Source: Actinomadura violacea
GTDB taxonomy: Bacteria; Actinomycetota; Actinomycetes; Streptosporangiales; Streptosporangiaceae
Reading direction: 5' to 3'
Assembly (NCBI RefSeq): GCF_017573465.1
Contig: NZ_JAGEPF010000028.1
Location: 1 to 64,000, forward strand
DNA length: 64,000 nt
Below, one piece after another: positions 17,100 to 25,850 of the stretch; position 1 is the first letter of the stretch, and the number at the start of each line of letters is the position of its first letter. The notes beneath the pieces were generated by a model. The model had not been told where the DNA came from, did not search any database, and worked only from the letters and a program-made list of their open reading frames with translations. A program made the translations under genes and the position numbers.

Positions 17100-17807
17100 C
17101 TATCTGTTTTCTGCGTTCCTGGTGAGGCGCGCTGGAGCATCGGTGCCGACCGGGTGGGCGGCTTCGTCGCCAGAGGTCAGGGCGGCTTGTTGGGCGTCGA
17201 CGATGCGCCTCAGCTTGGGCACCTGGAGGCGAATCAGGACGAGCGCTCCAGCGAGCAGGATGATTCCCGGTACCTCCTGGGCCCAGACCGCGTCGGCGAC
17301 CGAGGAGGCGGTGAAGATGATGACCAGGCGCAGGGCCGCGTAGGCCAGCATTCCGATCCCGACAAAAGAGCTGAGGCGTGTGTGGATGCGCCGGAACTCG
17401 GCCGACTGGTCCCAGGTCGCTGCGTAGGCGCGGGCGCGGACGGGGTCGCCCTTGGTGGCCATCGGCTCGGCCGCCGGGTAGGTGATCGGACGCCCGGCCG
17501 CGCTGGAGGCCAGCAGCGCCCCTCCGCCGATGGCGAGGTAGAACGCGGCGCGGGCCAGGACGAGGCGCGGGCTGTCGGTGGCCAGGGCGAGCACGACCGA
17601 CAGGACCAGTTCCGCGCAGACCAGCGCGCCCAGCAGGTCGACTCGGCGCCTGCGGACGCTGTTGACGACCGTGGTGACGCCGGCGGCCGAGCCGGCGACG
17701 GTGAGCGCCCAGACATCGTCCATGCCCAGGGCGTGGAGCAGGAAGTAGCCGGCGGTCGGGACCACCAGGTCTAACAGGAGGGGGAGGAGGGTGGCGAGAC
17801 GCTTCAA
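17100..17807 (-). CDS. VC0807-family integral membrane protein
   Basis: A 235-residue protein with about six membrane helices, starting LLPLLLDLVVPTAGYFLLHA as in the VC0807 group (intracellular-septation-protein-A-like). The central loop contains a charged cytoplasmic segment (AATWDQSAEFRRIHTRLSSF) that recurs in this family. The function is unknown; homologues often sit behind a MarR gene in actinomycetes, as here. The MarR gene ends 9 bases upstream, so the two form one transcript and the membrane protein is probably repressed by it. Confidence 0.8.
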   Translation of the reverse strand: MKRLATLLPLLLDLVVPTAGYFLLHALGMDDVWALTVAGSAAGVTTVVNSVRRRRVDLLGALVCAELVLSVVLALATDSPRLVLARAAFYLAIGGGALLASSAAGRPITYPAAEPMATKGDPVRARAYAATWDQSAEFRRIHTRLSSFVGIGMLAYAALRLVIIFTASSVADAVWAQEVPGIILLAGALVLIRLQVPKLRRIVDAQQAALTSGDEAAHPVGTDAPARLTRNAENR

Positions 17808-17816
17808 CTGTGTTCC

Positions 17817-18302
17817 TTAGCGGCTTTTCCAGCCAGGTGCGCTGGGAGGGGGGTCCTTCTCGTTGACGGCCTGCGCGGAGGCGCGGAACTTCTCCAGCAG
17901 GCGGGCGAGTTCCGCGACGTCCTCGTCCGTCCAGTCCGCGACGAAGGACGCGAAGCGGGCCTTGCCCTGCCGGGTGAGCCGGTCGACGGTCTCGCGCCCG
18001 GCATCGGTGAGGGTCAGGATCGACGCGCGCCGGTCGGCGGGATCGGGGGCCGCGGTGATGTACCCGGCCTGGGTCAGCGCCCGCAGGTGATGGGTGACGG
18101 CCGAGCGGTGCACCTCAAGGTGGTCGGCGATCTGTGAAGGGCGGACGCCCTCGCGGGGATCGTCCCGCTGGGCCGCGCCGATGACCTGCAGGACGGCGAG
18201 CGCCGCGGCGTCGGGGATCGCCTTGCGCGCGCGCTGCATGTTGTCCAGCACCGCGAACAGGGCCTCGGTCAGACGTGTGACTCCGGCTTCGCGTGGCGGC
18301 AT
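17817..18302 (-). CDS. MarR-family regulator
   Basis: A 161-residue winged-helix protein with SQIADHLEVHRSAVTHHLRA as recognition helix region and the wing YITAAPDPADRRASILTLTD. It begins at ATG 18302, and its promoter holds a perfect 21-base palindrome. It is the first gene of a unit with the VC0807-like membrane protein 9 bases downstream and presumably controls both. The effector is unknown. Confidence 0.92.
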   Translation of the reverse strand: MPPREAGVTRLTEALFAVLDNMQRARKAIPDAAALAVLQVIGAAQRDDPREGVRPSQIADHLEVHRSAVTHHLRALTQAGYITAAPDPADRRASILTLTDAGRETVDRLTRQGKARFASFVADWTDEDVAELARLLEKFRASAQAVNEKDPPPSAPGWKSR

Positions 18303-18319
18303 GACCGCACCCTACATAA

Positions 18320-18340
18320 AGTTGATTTAGTAAATCAACT
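18320..18340. promoter_or_regulatory. Perfect palindromic MarR operator
   Basis: AGTTGATTTA (18320-18329), centre G, TAAATCAACT (18331-18340): all ten arm positions match. It lies 18 bases before the MarR start. The AT-rich centre in GC-rich DNA and the repeat size are typical for MarR-type sites. Confidence 0.8.
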
Positions 18341-18448
18341 ATCTGCGCGCCTAGTCGGTTGGTGAGCCTGTGGGGCGGCCTTGCCGGCGCCGGCCGGCGC
18401 CCTCTGGGCTATCGGGACCGTGTCCGGCGTCTCGGCGTTGTTGCTAGC

Positions 18449-19411
18449 TCAGGGGTGGAGCACGATGCGGCCGAAGACCTTGGCCGCGTCCATTTCGCGG
18501 TGGGCTTGCGCCGCTTGGTCCAGTGGTAGGACGTCGTGCACGACCGTGCGTAGATCTCCGCGTGCGGCGTCCGCGAACTGGGACGACCGGACGGCTTGGC
18601 GGTCGGTGCCTGGCACGGTGTCGGCGCTGAAGGTGGCGAATGACAGCGATCTGCGGAAGGCGTCCATCAGCCGCATGCCGAAGTCCGCCGGCGGCCGCCC
18701 GGCGACCACACCGACCGCGACGTATCGCCCGTTGGGGTTCAGCTTGTCCAGGAAAAGGGGAAGCTGGGGGCCTGCCACGACATCGATCACCACGTCGAAG
18801 CCTGCCGGTGCGTCCGGGCCGCCCTCGCCGGAGCGGTCGAGGACGTGGGTCGCGCCCAGGTCCCGCAGGCGCGTGCCACGTCTCGCCGACGAAGTGGTGA
18901 CCGCCACGGCGCCCGCACCGGCCCTGGCCGCGAGCTGGACCGCCGTGATCCCGATGCTGCCCGCCGCGCCGCGCACGAGCACCGACTCGCCGGGGGTGAA
19001 ACGGGCCCGGTCCAAGGCGAAGTGGGCGACCACGCCGGAGCCGCCGAGCGTCACCGCGTCCGCGCCGGTCAAGCCGTCGGGCAGCGCGAGGACGTCCTCG
19101 ACCGCGGCGACGGCCTGTTCGGCGTAGCCACCGGACAAGCCGGTGAACGCCCACACGCGCCGTCCGATCCATGAGGCGTCCACGCCATCTCCCGTCGCGG
19201 TGATCCGTCCCGCGACCTCGCTGCCGAGGAGATGGCCCTCCCGGAAGCCGTGGGCGGCGAGCGCTCCCCGGCGGATCACGGCGTCCACGCCGCCCACCCC
19301 GATCGCCTCCGTGGCGATCCGCACCTGCCCCGGCCCGGGAACGGGCATGGGCACATCGACGACCTCCAGGCCATCGGGGTCTCCGAACGTCCTGATCACG
19401 ACGGCTTTCAT
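18449..19411 (-). CDS. NADPH:quinone oxidoreductase-like MDR enzyme
   Basis: A 320-residue medium-chain reductase without structural zinc ligands. It has the GroES-like N-terminal half (MPVPGPGQVRIATEAIGVGG) and a Rossmann half with GSGVVAHFALDRA, VLVRGAAGSIGITAVQLA and VIDVVAGPQL. It should be cytosolic and NADPH-dependent, acting on quinones or enones by family. A TetR gene is divergent (76-base gap) with a perfect palindrome between them, so it is likely an inducible detoxification enzyme. Confidence 0.9.
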   Translation of the reverse strand: MKAVVIRTFGDPDGLEVVDVPMPVPGPGQVRIATEAIGVGGVDAVIRRGALAAHGFREGHLLGSEVAGRITATGDGVDASWIGRRVWAFTGLSGGYAEQAVAAVEDVLALPDGLTGADAVTLGGSGVVAHFALDRARFTPGESVLVRGAAGSIGITAVQLAARAGAGAVAVTTSSARRGTRLRDLGATHVLDRSGEGGPDAPAGFDVVIDVVAGPQLPLFLDKLNPNGRYVAVGVVAGRPPADFGMRLMDAFRRSLSFATFSADTVPGTDRQAVRSSQFADAARGDLRTVVHDVLPLDQAAQAHREMDAAKVFGRIVLHP

Positions 19412-19449
19412 CTCTTCTCCTCAGGTCGGTGGCACTGCCATCGGACCGT

Positions 19450-19469
19450 AACGGACGCCCCCGTCCGTT
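19450..19469. promoter_or_regulatory. TetR operator, perfect inverted repeat
   Basis: AACGGACG (19450-19457) and CGTCCGTT (19462-19469) are exact reverse complements with a CCCC spacer. The site lies 38 bases before the oxidoreductase start and 18 bases before the TetR start, so it can regulate both. The AACGGAC-type core is similar to sites bound by QacR/YcdC-like TetR proteins. Confidence 0.7.
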
Positions 19470-19487
19470 TGGCTAAAGTGAGAAACG

Positions 19488-20402
19488 ATGACCAGCCATT
19501 CGTCTCGGATCGCGCGCTCGGACGCCCGCGATAACCGGGCCCGCATACTGGACGCCGCCCGCGCGGTGTTCGGCGAAGAGGGCCTGAGCGCGCCCATGCG
19601 CGAGGTCGCCCGGCATGCGGGCGTCGGCCCCGCAACGCTGTACCGGCACTTCCCGACCAAGCAGGCGCTGATCGCCGAGACGTTCGCCGAGCAGCGGCGA
19701 GCCTGCCAGGCCGCCGTCCGTGACGCCCTCGCGGACTCGGACGCCTGGCACGGATTCCGGACGCTGATCGAGCGGATCTGTGAACTCCACGCGCACAGCC
19801 GGGGATTCGCCGACGCGTTCATGACGGCCTTCCCCGAAGCCATGGACTTCGCCGCCGACCGGGAGCGGACCCTGCGCGCGGTCGGTGAACTGGCCCGCCG
19901 TGCCCAGGAGACCGGCCGGCTGCGCCCCGGCTTCGTCGTCGACGACCTGGTCCTCATGCTCATGGCCCACCGGGGCCTCCAAGACACGCCGCGCACCGCC
20001 CGAGTCACGGCCTCCCGTCGCTTCGCCGCCTACGTGTTCGAGGCGTTCCGCGCCGAACCGGAGACAGGAGCGCCCACGCCGCTGCCGCGAGCACCGCGCC
20101 TGCAACTCACGCCCGAGGTGCAGCCACCACCGAATGCACCAGGGCGATGGGCTGGGCGCCAGAACGGGTGGGCGCGGCTCCAGTTCTCCGCTCCGCCGGA
20201 CGCGGTGCCGCTAGGGGCTGTCTGCGGTGATGCCGAGGACCTCGTGCAGATGGACACCATCGGTGGCCCAGCGGATGAGCGCGGTCTTGTCGATGAGGTG
20301 GACGCCGGCTTTCGCGGAGAAGGCACGGGCGTCGCGGGTGTAGCCGCTCGTGGTGACGACGAGTTTCATCCGGGCTTGGTAGATGGGCCAGGCGGCTCCT
20401 GA
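19488..20402 (+). CDS. TetR-family repressor with an abnormal C-terminal extension
   Basis: The first about 195 residues are a normal TetR repressor: REVARHAGVGPATLYRHFPT at residues about 38-57 and a C-terminal domain ending near FAAYVFEAFRAEPE. The frame then stays open for about 110 more residues. These are rich in Pro, Gly and Arg, resemble no domain, and from 20211 onward are simply the antisense of the convergent nuclease gene. The normal stop seems to have been lost. The repressor part should still fold. It is divergent from the oxidoreductase and probably regulates it. Confidence 0.8.
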   Translation: MTSHSSRIARSDARDNRARILDAARAVFGEEGLSAPMREVARHAGVGPATLYRHFPTKQALIAETFAEQRRACQAAVRDALADSDAWHGFRTLIERICELHAHSRGFADAFMTAFPEAMDFAADRERTLRAVGELARRAQETGRLRPGFVVDDLVLMLMAHRGLQDTPRTARVTASRRFAAYVFEAFRAEPETGAPTPLPRAPRLQLTPEVQPPPNAPGRWAGRQNGWARLQFSAPPDAVPLGAVCGDAEDLVQMDTIGGPADERGLVDEVDAGFRGEGTGVAGVAARGDDEFHPGLVDGPGGS

Positions 20403-20807
20403 GACCTTCTGGACATCATCGGACCTGACTCTGTTGTTCGGGTTGTAGTGCTTGACCTGGACCATCCAGCGCTCGTCGAGGGCGGGGTCATAGCCGGTGA
20501 CGTCGCCGGAGAAGTCACCGGTCTTGCCGGTGTGCTCCGCGTCGATTCCGTCGCAGCGCATCAAGTACATGACCGCGACTTCGAAGTCTCGCCAGTGCAT
20601 GTCTCGCATCTGCTCGAACGTCAGGCTGTAAGAGGCGACCCTTCTGCGGCGCTCCTGTTCAGCCGCCCACAGCGACCGCCAGTACCGGTCGGCGCCGAAC
20701 GCGGTCACTGCGAGAGCCGGCAGCACCAGGTACCAGTAGGTGATCGAGAGCCGCCACGCAAAGGTGCCCAGCCACGCCAAGGCCAGCAGCGTCAGGGCCC
20801 AAGCCAC
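20211..20807 (-). CDS. Mrr-type restriction endonuclease-like membrane protein
   Basis: About 198 residues. Two hydrophobic helices (VAWALTLLALAWLGTFAW and YLVLPALAVTAFGADRY) precede an Mrr_cat nuclease domain: LTFEQMRDMHWRDFEVAVMY, then the D-QxK type catalytic core seen as GDFSGDVTGYDP and WMVQVKHYN, and VVTTSGYTRDARAFS. Membrane-linked Mrr-like proteins of this size are frequent in actinomycetes. They may act on modified or foreign DNA, though few have been tested. The start is uncertain: GTG 20807 gives a clean N-terminus, while in-frame codons up to 21155 are low-complexity. It overlaps the extended TetR gene tail-to-tail. Confidence 0.7.
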   Translation of the reverse strand: MAWALTLLALAWLGTFAWRLSITYWYLVLPALAVTAFGADRYWRSLWAAEQERRRRVASYSLTFEQMRDMHWRDFEVAVMYLMRCDGIDAEHTGKTGDFSGDVTGYDPALDERWMVQVKHYNPNNRVRSDDVQKVSGAAWPIYQARMKLVVTTSGYTRDARAFSAKAGVHLIDKTALIRWATDGVHLHEVLGITADSP

Positions 20808-21252
20808 CAATCCTTCGACGCTACGCGGCCGCCCGGGGGAACGTGAACCAGCGTGGCAGCCACCAAGGGTGCGCTGCCCAATGCTCCTCTTCGGGCCAGT
20901 CGGGACCCATGCGCTCCTCCTGCCCGCCGCGAGGCCACGCGCCCGTGGAAAGGATCGAAACACGCCGGACCGACAGAACCCGTCACGCATCCGGGACGGT
21001 AAGAACAATGTCGACCAAAAGAAAGGCGGACGCCCTCGATCGGCACCGGATGTCCGGGGCTGTAGGCCCTGGCTGCATTGCCAGGTCAGACGGGTCGCTA
21101 CGTTGTGGGATGAGTACCACGAGGTGGGTGAGCCCGGGCCTGCCATCTGTCGCACGCCGCCGTCATAGCGGATCTAAATCTATCTACAGCGGTCCTTTAC
21201 AGGTAGGTAGTGAGCGCGGACGATGCGGTCCTGCTTGTTCCGAGGAGGGCGC
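20808..21252. other. 445-base region without a recognised gene
   Basis: The frames here are short or arginine-rich and resemble no family. Near the right end CTATCTAC (21180-21187) and GTAGGTAG (21203-21210) form a near-perfect inverted repeat with a 15-base spacer. It lies 43 bases before the cysteine-rich gene at 21253 and may belong to its promoter. Confidence 0.35.
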
Positions 21253-22064
21253 GTGGCCCACAACAGCAACTGCGCTCACGCCAGGCGGCCCGGTTGCGAG
21301 TGTGACTGCGGCGGCGCGATGCACGGCTGCCAGGGGGCGTTCGAGGTCGCGGGCGCCTCACTCGCTAAGGTTCGCGCCTATCTGCAAGAGCAAGAAGCGG
21401 ATTGGATCAACAGGCCTTCAGGGGTGAACCGTCAGCAGGCGGCGATCGGCTGCGCCAGGGCGGACGTCGTCGCCTGGTTGCATCGCGATGGCCGGCTTCT
21501 GGAATGCGCGAGGGCCGCCGAAGAGGCCGCGTTCGAGGACACTGGGGATCTGCCCGAGCAGGGTCTGGTGCTGAGGGGCCTCAGAAAGCAGTTCGGCTCA
21601 GGGCCGATGAAGGAATTTCAGGAGTGGGCGAACAGAACGCACTTCTGGTGTGAGTTGCTGGCCCAGATGGTACGGGCGATCACCGACTATAGGGTTCTCC
21701 GAGGGCGAATGATCCCCAGCGTGGAGAAGGCCATCTCACGCGGAGAGGCCCCGGCATTGCCGGATAGGTTGGCGGAGGCCGGGATCATCGGCGTTGCGGT
21801 GAACTCGGCCTGGAGGTACGTCCTTCACTACATCCTCGAGACATCGAGTCTGCAAACGACGCTCATGTCGTTGCTGAACAGTGGGCATGTGGAGCCGCTC
21901 ATCTGGCCGATCCGACGGTTCCTCGCTGGCCGCGCCGTGACCTGCCTGCATGGCGCCGGCTGCGGGGCAGCAAGGCTCTCGCGTCGTCCGCAGCGGCTGC
22001 GGTCGGCCCGATCGCCACGTTCGCGGAGCTGCTTGTCGATCGAAACCGAGTCAGGTGCTCTTGA
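21253..22064 (+). pseudogene. Cysteine-rich hypothetical protein, probably frameshifted near its end
   Basis: It starts GTG 21253 with a cysteine- and histidine-rich N-terminus (NCAHARRPGCECDCGGAMHG), which looks like a small zinc-binding module, followed by a helical soluble region up to about residue 225. The third-codon GC content supports this frame to about 21920. After that the frame loses coding character, while another frame encodes RRDLPAWRRLRGSKALASSA and stops at 22062-22064. So I infer a single frameshift at about 21915-21935. The unshifted frame would continue to 22821, but only as antisense of the next gene. No family was recognised. Confidence 0.45.
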
Positions 22065-22530
22065 CCTCGGCGATCGCGCCGCGCAGCGTGTCCAGGAACG
22101 CCTTGCCGTCCGCGTCGTCGCCCAGGCCGATGTAGAACGAGGCGGGCTCCGTCGCCGCTGTCCACAGCCCGGTCGCGCTGACCCCGGTGTCGATGTTCGA
22201 GGCCAGGCCCCGACCGACGCTCACATCCTCAAGGCGGATCGAGCGGACGTGCACGCCCCGCTGCTCTCCGGCCACTGCCACGACCAGGTAGCGGGGCAGG
22301 ATCAGGGCGACTGTGGTGTGCTCCTTGTCGGGATCGCCCGACTTCGTCAGCCGCGCCAGCAGGCCCGGTCGCTTCAGCCGCGTGCTGCGCGTCTCGCAGC
22401 ACCACCACGCCGCGCCCAGCACGTCGCCGAGCTGGTGCGCCTCGGCGTGCGCGGCGATCGCGTCCCGCACGACCGGATCGAGCGTCCCGGCCTCGCACCG
22501 CCTGCTGGAACGTTCGTAAAGCCGATCCAT
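22051..22530 (-). CDS. Hypothetical protein, 159 residues
   Basis: A soluble protein starting ATG 22530 after a GGGAGG ribosome site. It has an N-terminal helical half (LDPVVRDAIAAHAEAHQLGD) and a beta-rich C-terminal half (TTVALILPRYLVVAVAGEQR, FYIGLGDDADGKAFLDTLRG) that resembles a pleckstrin-like or phage-regulatory fold by eye only. It converges on the cysteine-rich gene with a 14-base overlap of the two 3' ends. The function is unknown. Confidence 0.6.
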   Translation of the reverse strand: MDRLYERSSRRCEAGTLDPVVRDAIAAHAEAHQLGDVLGAAWWCCETRSTRLKRPGLLARLTKSGDPDKEHTTVALILPRYLVVAVAGEQRGVHVRSIRLEDVSVGRGLASNIDTGVSATGLWTAATEPASFYIGLGDDADGKAFLDTLRGAIAEVKST

Positions 22531-22684
22531 CCACGACCTCCCGAGATCAGCGCAAGCGTATGGTGCCGCAACCTCGAAGACCCTCCTCCGACCTGCGGAT
22601 CCGCCGTCCACAAGTGGTCGGCGGGCACCGGCCCTGCCCTTCCGCCGGGCCGCCCGGTGTCTGGCTGGCCTTCTGCTGAACGAG

Positions 22685-23047
22685 ATGGCCCCGGGCGATG
22701 CTTCCAACCGCGAAGTGATGATGCGGGGCGTCTTCGACAAGGTCAGGCTGCGCAATCACCTCGCCCCCGACGTCGAAAGCGGCTACACGAGCTGCGCCGG
22801 CGCCACGACCACCATCTATAGAGCAGCCGAGACCGGCACACCGATGATCGTCATCACCGGCCGCAACAACGGCGCCGATCCTTTTCGTTCTCGTTCACCC
22901 CGCCCGGCTATGACCGGGGACCCGTGCCGCACGTGCGTTCGGGGAGTTCCGTGCGCTACGCCTCGTTCGCCGTCCGCACCGGATGGCGGCCGTTCGCGCG
23001 TCGCCGACGTCGGCGAGGCTGACCGGTTCCTGGCCGACCTGCTCTGA
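22685..23047 (+). pseudogene. Unidentified protein remnant with frameshifts
   Basis: Protein-like sequence begins in one frame (REVMMRGVFDKVRLRNHLA, then AAETGTPMIVITGRNNGADP). It continues in another frame from about 22880 (FTPPGYDRGPVPHVRSGSSV, then YASFAVRTGWRPFAR) and returns to the first for VADVGEADRFLADLL before the stop at 23045-23047. Two compensating frameshifts are the simplest explanation. I do not recognise the family. Confidence 0.4.
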
Positions 23048-23106
23048 GGAACACCGGCCGGGTGGCGTCGTCCACGCCCTCGGCGCGAGGTTCTCCTGCT
23101 CGCGGG

Positions 23107-23706
23107 TCAGCGCCACCCGTGCGCATCTGGTCGGTAGGGCCGGTAGGGCCTCGGTCCGGCGAACGGCGCCGGCGGCACAAGGCCGTCGCCCGGCCAGAAC
23201 GGCGCCCGCGCCACGAAGGCGCGGACATGTCCCTCCAGTTCGCGCAGGCGCGCTACCCGGTCGGCGCCGCCGTACTCGGTGCTCGTCCCGTCCGGGTGGT
23301 GCATCGTGAGGGTGGTATGCGGGCCGTTGGCCAGCAGCGTCGCCGACAACTGCGGCAGCCCCAGCGGCATTGCATCGCACTGGTCGGCGCGCCCGAGGGC
23401 CACGACGGCGTTGCTCACTCCCTCCCAGTCACCCACAGCGCCCCACAGTCGGCCGCCATTCAGCTCGTACGTCAGCGTCGAGACCGGCACCACGCATCCG
23501 GGGCTGCGGTCGGGGAACTCGGTCAGGCACCGGTACATGCGACCGCCGTCGGGCTGCGGTACCGACGGATGCAGGAGCGTGGCCGCGTGCACGATCGTGG
23601 CGTTGATCGGCACCGGATGCCGCGCCTCCTCATAGGGCTCGTGCAACGTCAGCAGGTACACGTCGACGCACTCGCGATCATCATCCAGGCCGGCCATGCG
23701 CGGCAC
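23107..23706 (-). CDS. Hypothetical protein, about 199 residues
   Basis: A soluble protein with good codon bias. The start may be GTG 23706 or ATG 23697. The central part (TLTYELNGGRLWGAVGDWEG, TLTMHHPDGTSTEYGG) suggests a beta-rich fold, and the C-terminus is proline- and tyrosine-rich (PFAGPRPYRPYRPDAHGWR). No domain, signal peptide or catalytic motif was recognised. It stands alone. Confidence 0.55.
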   Translation of the reverse strand: MPRMAGLDDDRECVDVYLLTLHEPYEEARHPVPINATIVHAATLLHPSVPQPDGGRMYRCLTEFPDRSPGCVVPVSTLTYELNGGRLWGAVGDWEGVSNAVVALGRADQCDAMPLGLPQLSATLLANGPHTTLTMHHPDGTSTEYGGADRVARLRELEGHVRAFVARAPFWPGDGLVPPAPFAGPRPYRPYRPDAHGWR

Positions 23707-23908
23707 AGTAGCGGTTCAAGGCGCCCACCGTCGGCCGGCCCCGAGGACCGCCGAGATTCCAAGGCGAGACCAGTACGCGCATGTATTGGCTCAGCAGGTT
23801 AGGCGGACCTGAAGGCGTTCGTACCGCCGGACGTCGTCGCGGACCCGAAGGAAGCCGCGTCGGGCGTCCAGCGGTGTCGTCCTTGAGAGTCGGCGCCGGC
23901 CGGCTGTT

Positions 23909-25099
23909 TCAGGGGCCCGCGAGTTGCTCGGCGGAGGCCGGGGAGTTGGGGAGGGGGCCGTCCAGTACGGGGACCTTCGGTCCCAGGTCGCGGACGGCCG
24001 CCGTTGTCCGGTCGAGCGCCGCGCGGTATCGGGCGCGGGTTCCGGCGGGAAGGTCGCCGCGGGCGAGAGCACGGGGCAGGTCGACGAGCCGGATCGGCGG
24101 GCCCGGCTCCACGAGGGTCGGGACGAACGACGCCGCCGCGCGCCAGCGGCCCGCCGCGTCGCGGGTCAGCCGGAACCGGGCGACCAGGCCCTCGTGGGTG
24201 TCCTCACTGTTGGCGATCGGGTTGGCGATCTGGTTGCCCATGCCGTACGCGACCCACTTGCCGTTGATCTGTTCGAATGGCTGCACGACGTGCACATGGT
24301 CGCCGATGATCAGGTCGACGTCGGGTGAGGCGAGCAGGCGGCGGGCCAGCGCCCGCTGCTCGCCCGTGGGCGCGTGCTGGTACTCCTCGCCCCAGTGCAG
24401 GCTGACGATGACGATCGCGGCGCCACCCGCTCTGGCGCGGGCGGCGGCGTGCAGGATCGCGGGCGCGTCCAGCCCGGAATTGACCAGCCACGGCCGGTTC
24501 GACGGGATCGGAACGCCGTTGGTGCCGTAGGTGTAGGAGAGTTGCGCGACCTTCACACCCCGTACGTCGAGCAGGTCGGCGCGTTCGGCCTCGGCGGGAC
24601 CGCGCGCCGATCCGGTGTGCTTGACGCTGGCGGCGTCCAGGGCACCGAGCGTTCGCCGTACCCCGGCGTCACCCTGGTCGAGGGTGTGGTTGGACGCGGT
24701 GGAGCAGGTGTCGTAGCCGAGGTCGCGGATGGCGTCGACGATCTGCGGCGGGGAATTGAACGCGGGATACCCCTCGAACGGGCCGCTGCGCGTGGCCAGT
24801 GGCGTCTCCATGTGGCAGATGCCGATGTCGGCGGTGTCGATGAGGGGACGCAATTGGCTGAGCATGGGGACGAAGTCCCAGCCGTGGTGGCCGCTCTTCG
24901 CGGCGTCCTCGGCGGCCTGCGTGATGAGCGGCTGGTGCAGGAGGAAGTCGCCGGTGGCCGCCACTGTGATCGTGGCGGGCACCCTGGCCGCGGCAGCACG
25001 CCGAGCGGACGGAGCATGGCTCACGTCGGCCGTGCATCCCGCCAGGGTCGTGGCGACCGCCGCGGCCAGCAGGAACGTCGTCGTCCGAGAAGTACTCAT
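23909..25099 (-). CDS. CapA-family lipoprotein (poly-gamma-glutamate capsule biosynthesis-like)
   Basis: A 396-residue exported protein. The start ATG 25099 gives a signal peptide with lipobox LAGC (Cys22), so it is probably anchored to the outer face of the membrane. The mature part is a PGA_cap metallophosphatase-like fold with VAATGDFLLHQPL, ICHMETPLAT, STASNHTLDQGD, VIVSLHWGEEYQHAPT and IIGDHVHVVQPFE. These hold the Asp/Asn/His metal ligands of the calcineurin-like family. CapA proteins are tied to anionic polymer or capsule metabolism; the exact substrate here is unknown. No capB or capC genes are near. Confidence 0.88.
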   Translation of the reverse strand: MSTSRTTTFLLAAAVATTLAGCTADVSHAPSARRAAAARVPATITVAATGDFLLHQPLITQAAEDAAKSGHHGWDFVPMLSQLRPLIDTADIGICHMETPLATRSGPFEGYPAFNSPPQIVDAIRDLGYDTCSTASNHTLDQGDAGVRRTLGALDAASVKHTGSARGPAEAERADLLDVRGVKVAQLSYTYGTNGVPIPSNRPWLVNSGLDAPAILHAAARARAGGAAIVIVSLHWGEEYQHAPTGEQRALARRLLASPDVDLIIGDHVHVVQPFEQINGKWVAYGMGNQIANPIANSEDTHEGLVARFRLTRDAAGRWRAAASFVPTLVEPGPPIRLVDLPRALARGDLPAGTRARYRAALDRTTAAVRDLGPKVPVLDGPLPNSPASAEQLAGP

Positions 25100-25139
25100 C
25101 ACACCGACCGTCATTCCTGGCATAAGTGCGATCAACCGA

Positions 25140-25490
25140 CTATTGCTCAATAATGTGATGCTCTTGAAATTTAGCCGGTATCGGAGAGGAGTCTCCCTTG
25201 CGGGTTCCTCGCGCGATAGTCCGGCAAAGCAGGTAAATTCGCCCTAAATAGGCATCTTCCTGCAGGTGGAGGACGCGGCCGACGACGATCTGGTGACCGC
25301 CGGCGTCGTGCAGTTGCTCGGTGACGCAGTCGATCCAGGCGACGGCGCCGTTGATGATCGGGTTGCCGGCCGGGGGCGGCCTCCATCCGATGTCGCGGAA
25401 CTTGTTTGTCTTTCGCATGGCCACGGCGCGGCAGACGTCCTCCTGGCCGGCGGACAGGACGTTCACGCAGAACCGTTCGCCCGACTCGCG
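25140..25490 (-). pseudogene. Flavin reductase (DIM6/NTAB-like) remnant
   Basis: About 80 residues match the second half of FMN-dependent flavin reductases: ERFCVNVLSAGQEDVCRAVA, then INGAVAWIDCVTEQLHDAGG and HQIVVGRVLHLQ. The N-terminal half is absent: upstream the frame closes at a TAG near 25498 against unrelated sequence, and the C-terminus runs into non-family residues. It is a fragment. Confidence 0.65.
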
Positions 25491-25497
25491 TGAGCGC

Positions 25498-25850
25498 GCC
25501 TTCTACGGCGGCGCCTCGACAGGCGACGCCCTCGCCTGGGCGGGGCGTCCGCCGGCGCCGCCCGCGACTGCGCCACCTTCGACGACCTTGCCGCCTGCCT
25601 CGGGCGGACGGCCGAGGAGACCGGACGCACCCTGGCCCCGCTGCCCGGTCGCCGCCGGCTCGCCGTGCCCTACCGTCTCGCCTGGGTCACCCACCACCCA
25701 GGGCGGCCTGGTCATCGACCCGTCCGGCCGCGTCCTGAACCAAACCGGCGACCCGATTCCCGGCCTGTATGCAGGCGGCAGCACCGCCTGCGGCCTCGCA
25801 AGCCCCCACTCCGACGCGTTCTTTGAAGGCGGCTGTGCGGGGCGCCGGTT
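25498..25850 (+). pseudogene. FAD-dependent dehydrogenase (fumarate reductase/ketosteroid dehydrogenase-like) remnant
   Basis: The C-terminal end of a flavoprotein is readable in two frames. One gives ATFDDLAACLGRTAEETGRT and PYRLAWVTHHP, the other GGLVIDPSGRVLNQTGDPIP, then GLYAGGSTACGLASPHSD, the FAD-contacting end segment. A frameshift lies between about 25670 and 25690, and both the FAD-binding N-terminus and the last helix are missing. It abuts the flavin reductase remnant tail-outward. The two could once have formed one catabolic locus. Confidence 0.65.

Noticed and set aside
21223..22821. One 532-residue protein spanning the cysteine-rich gene and beyond
   Set aside because: After about 21930 the codon bias switches frame and the rest is antisense of a gene with its own ribosome site at 22530.
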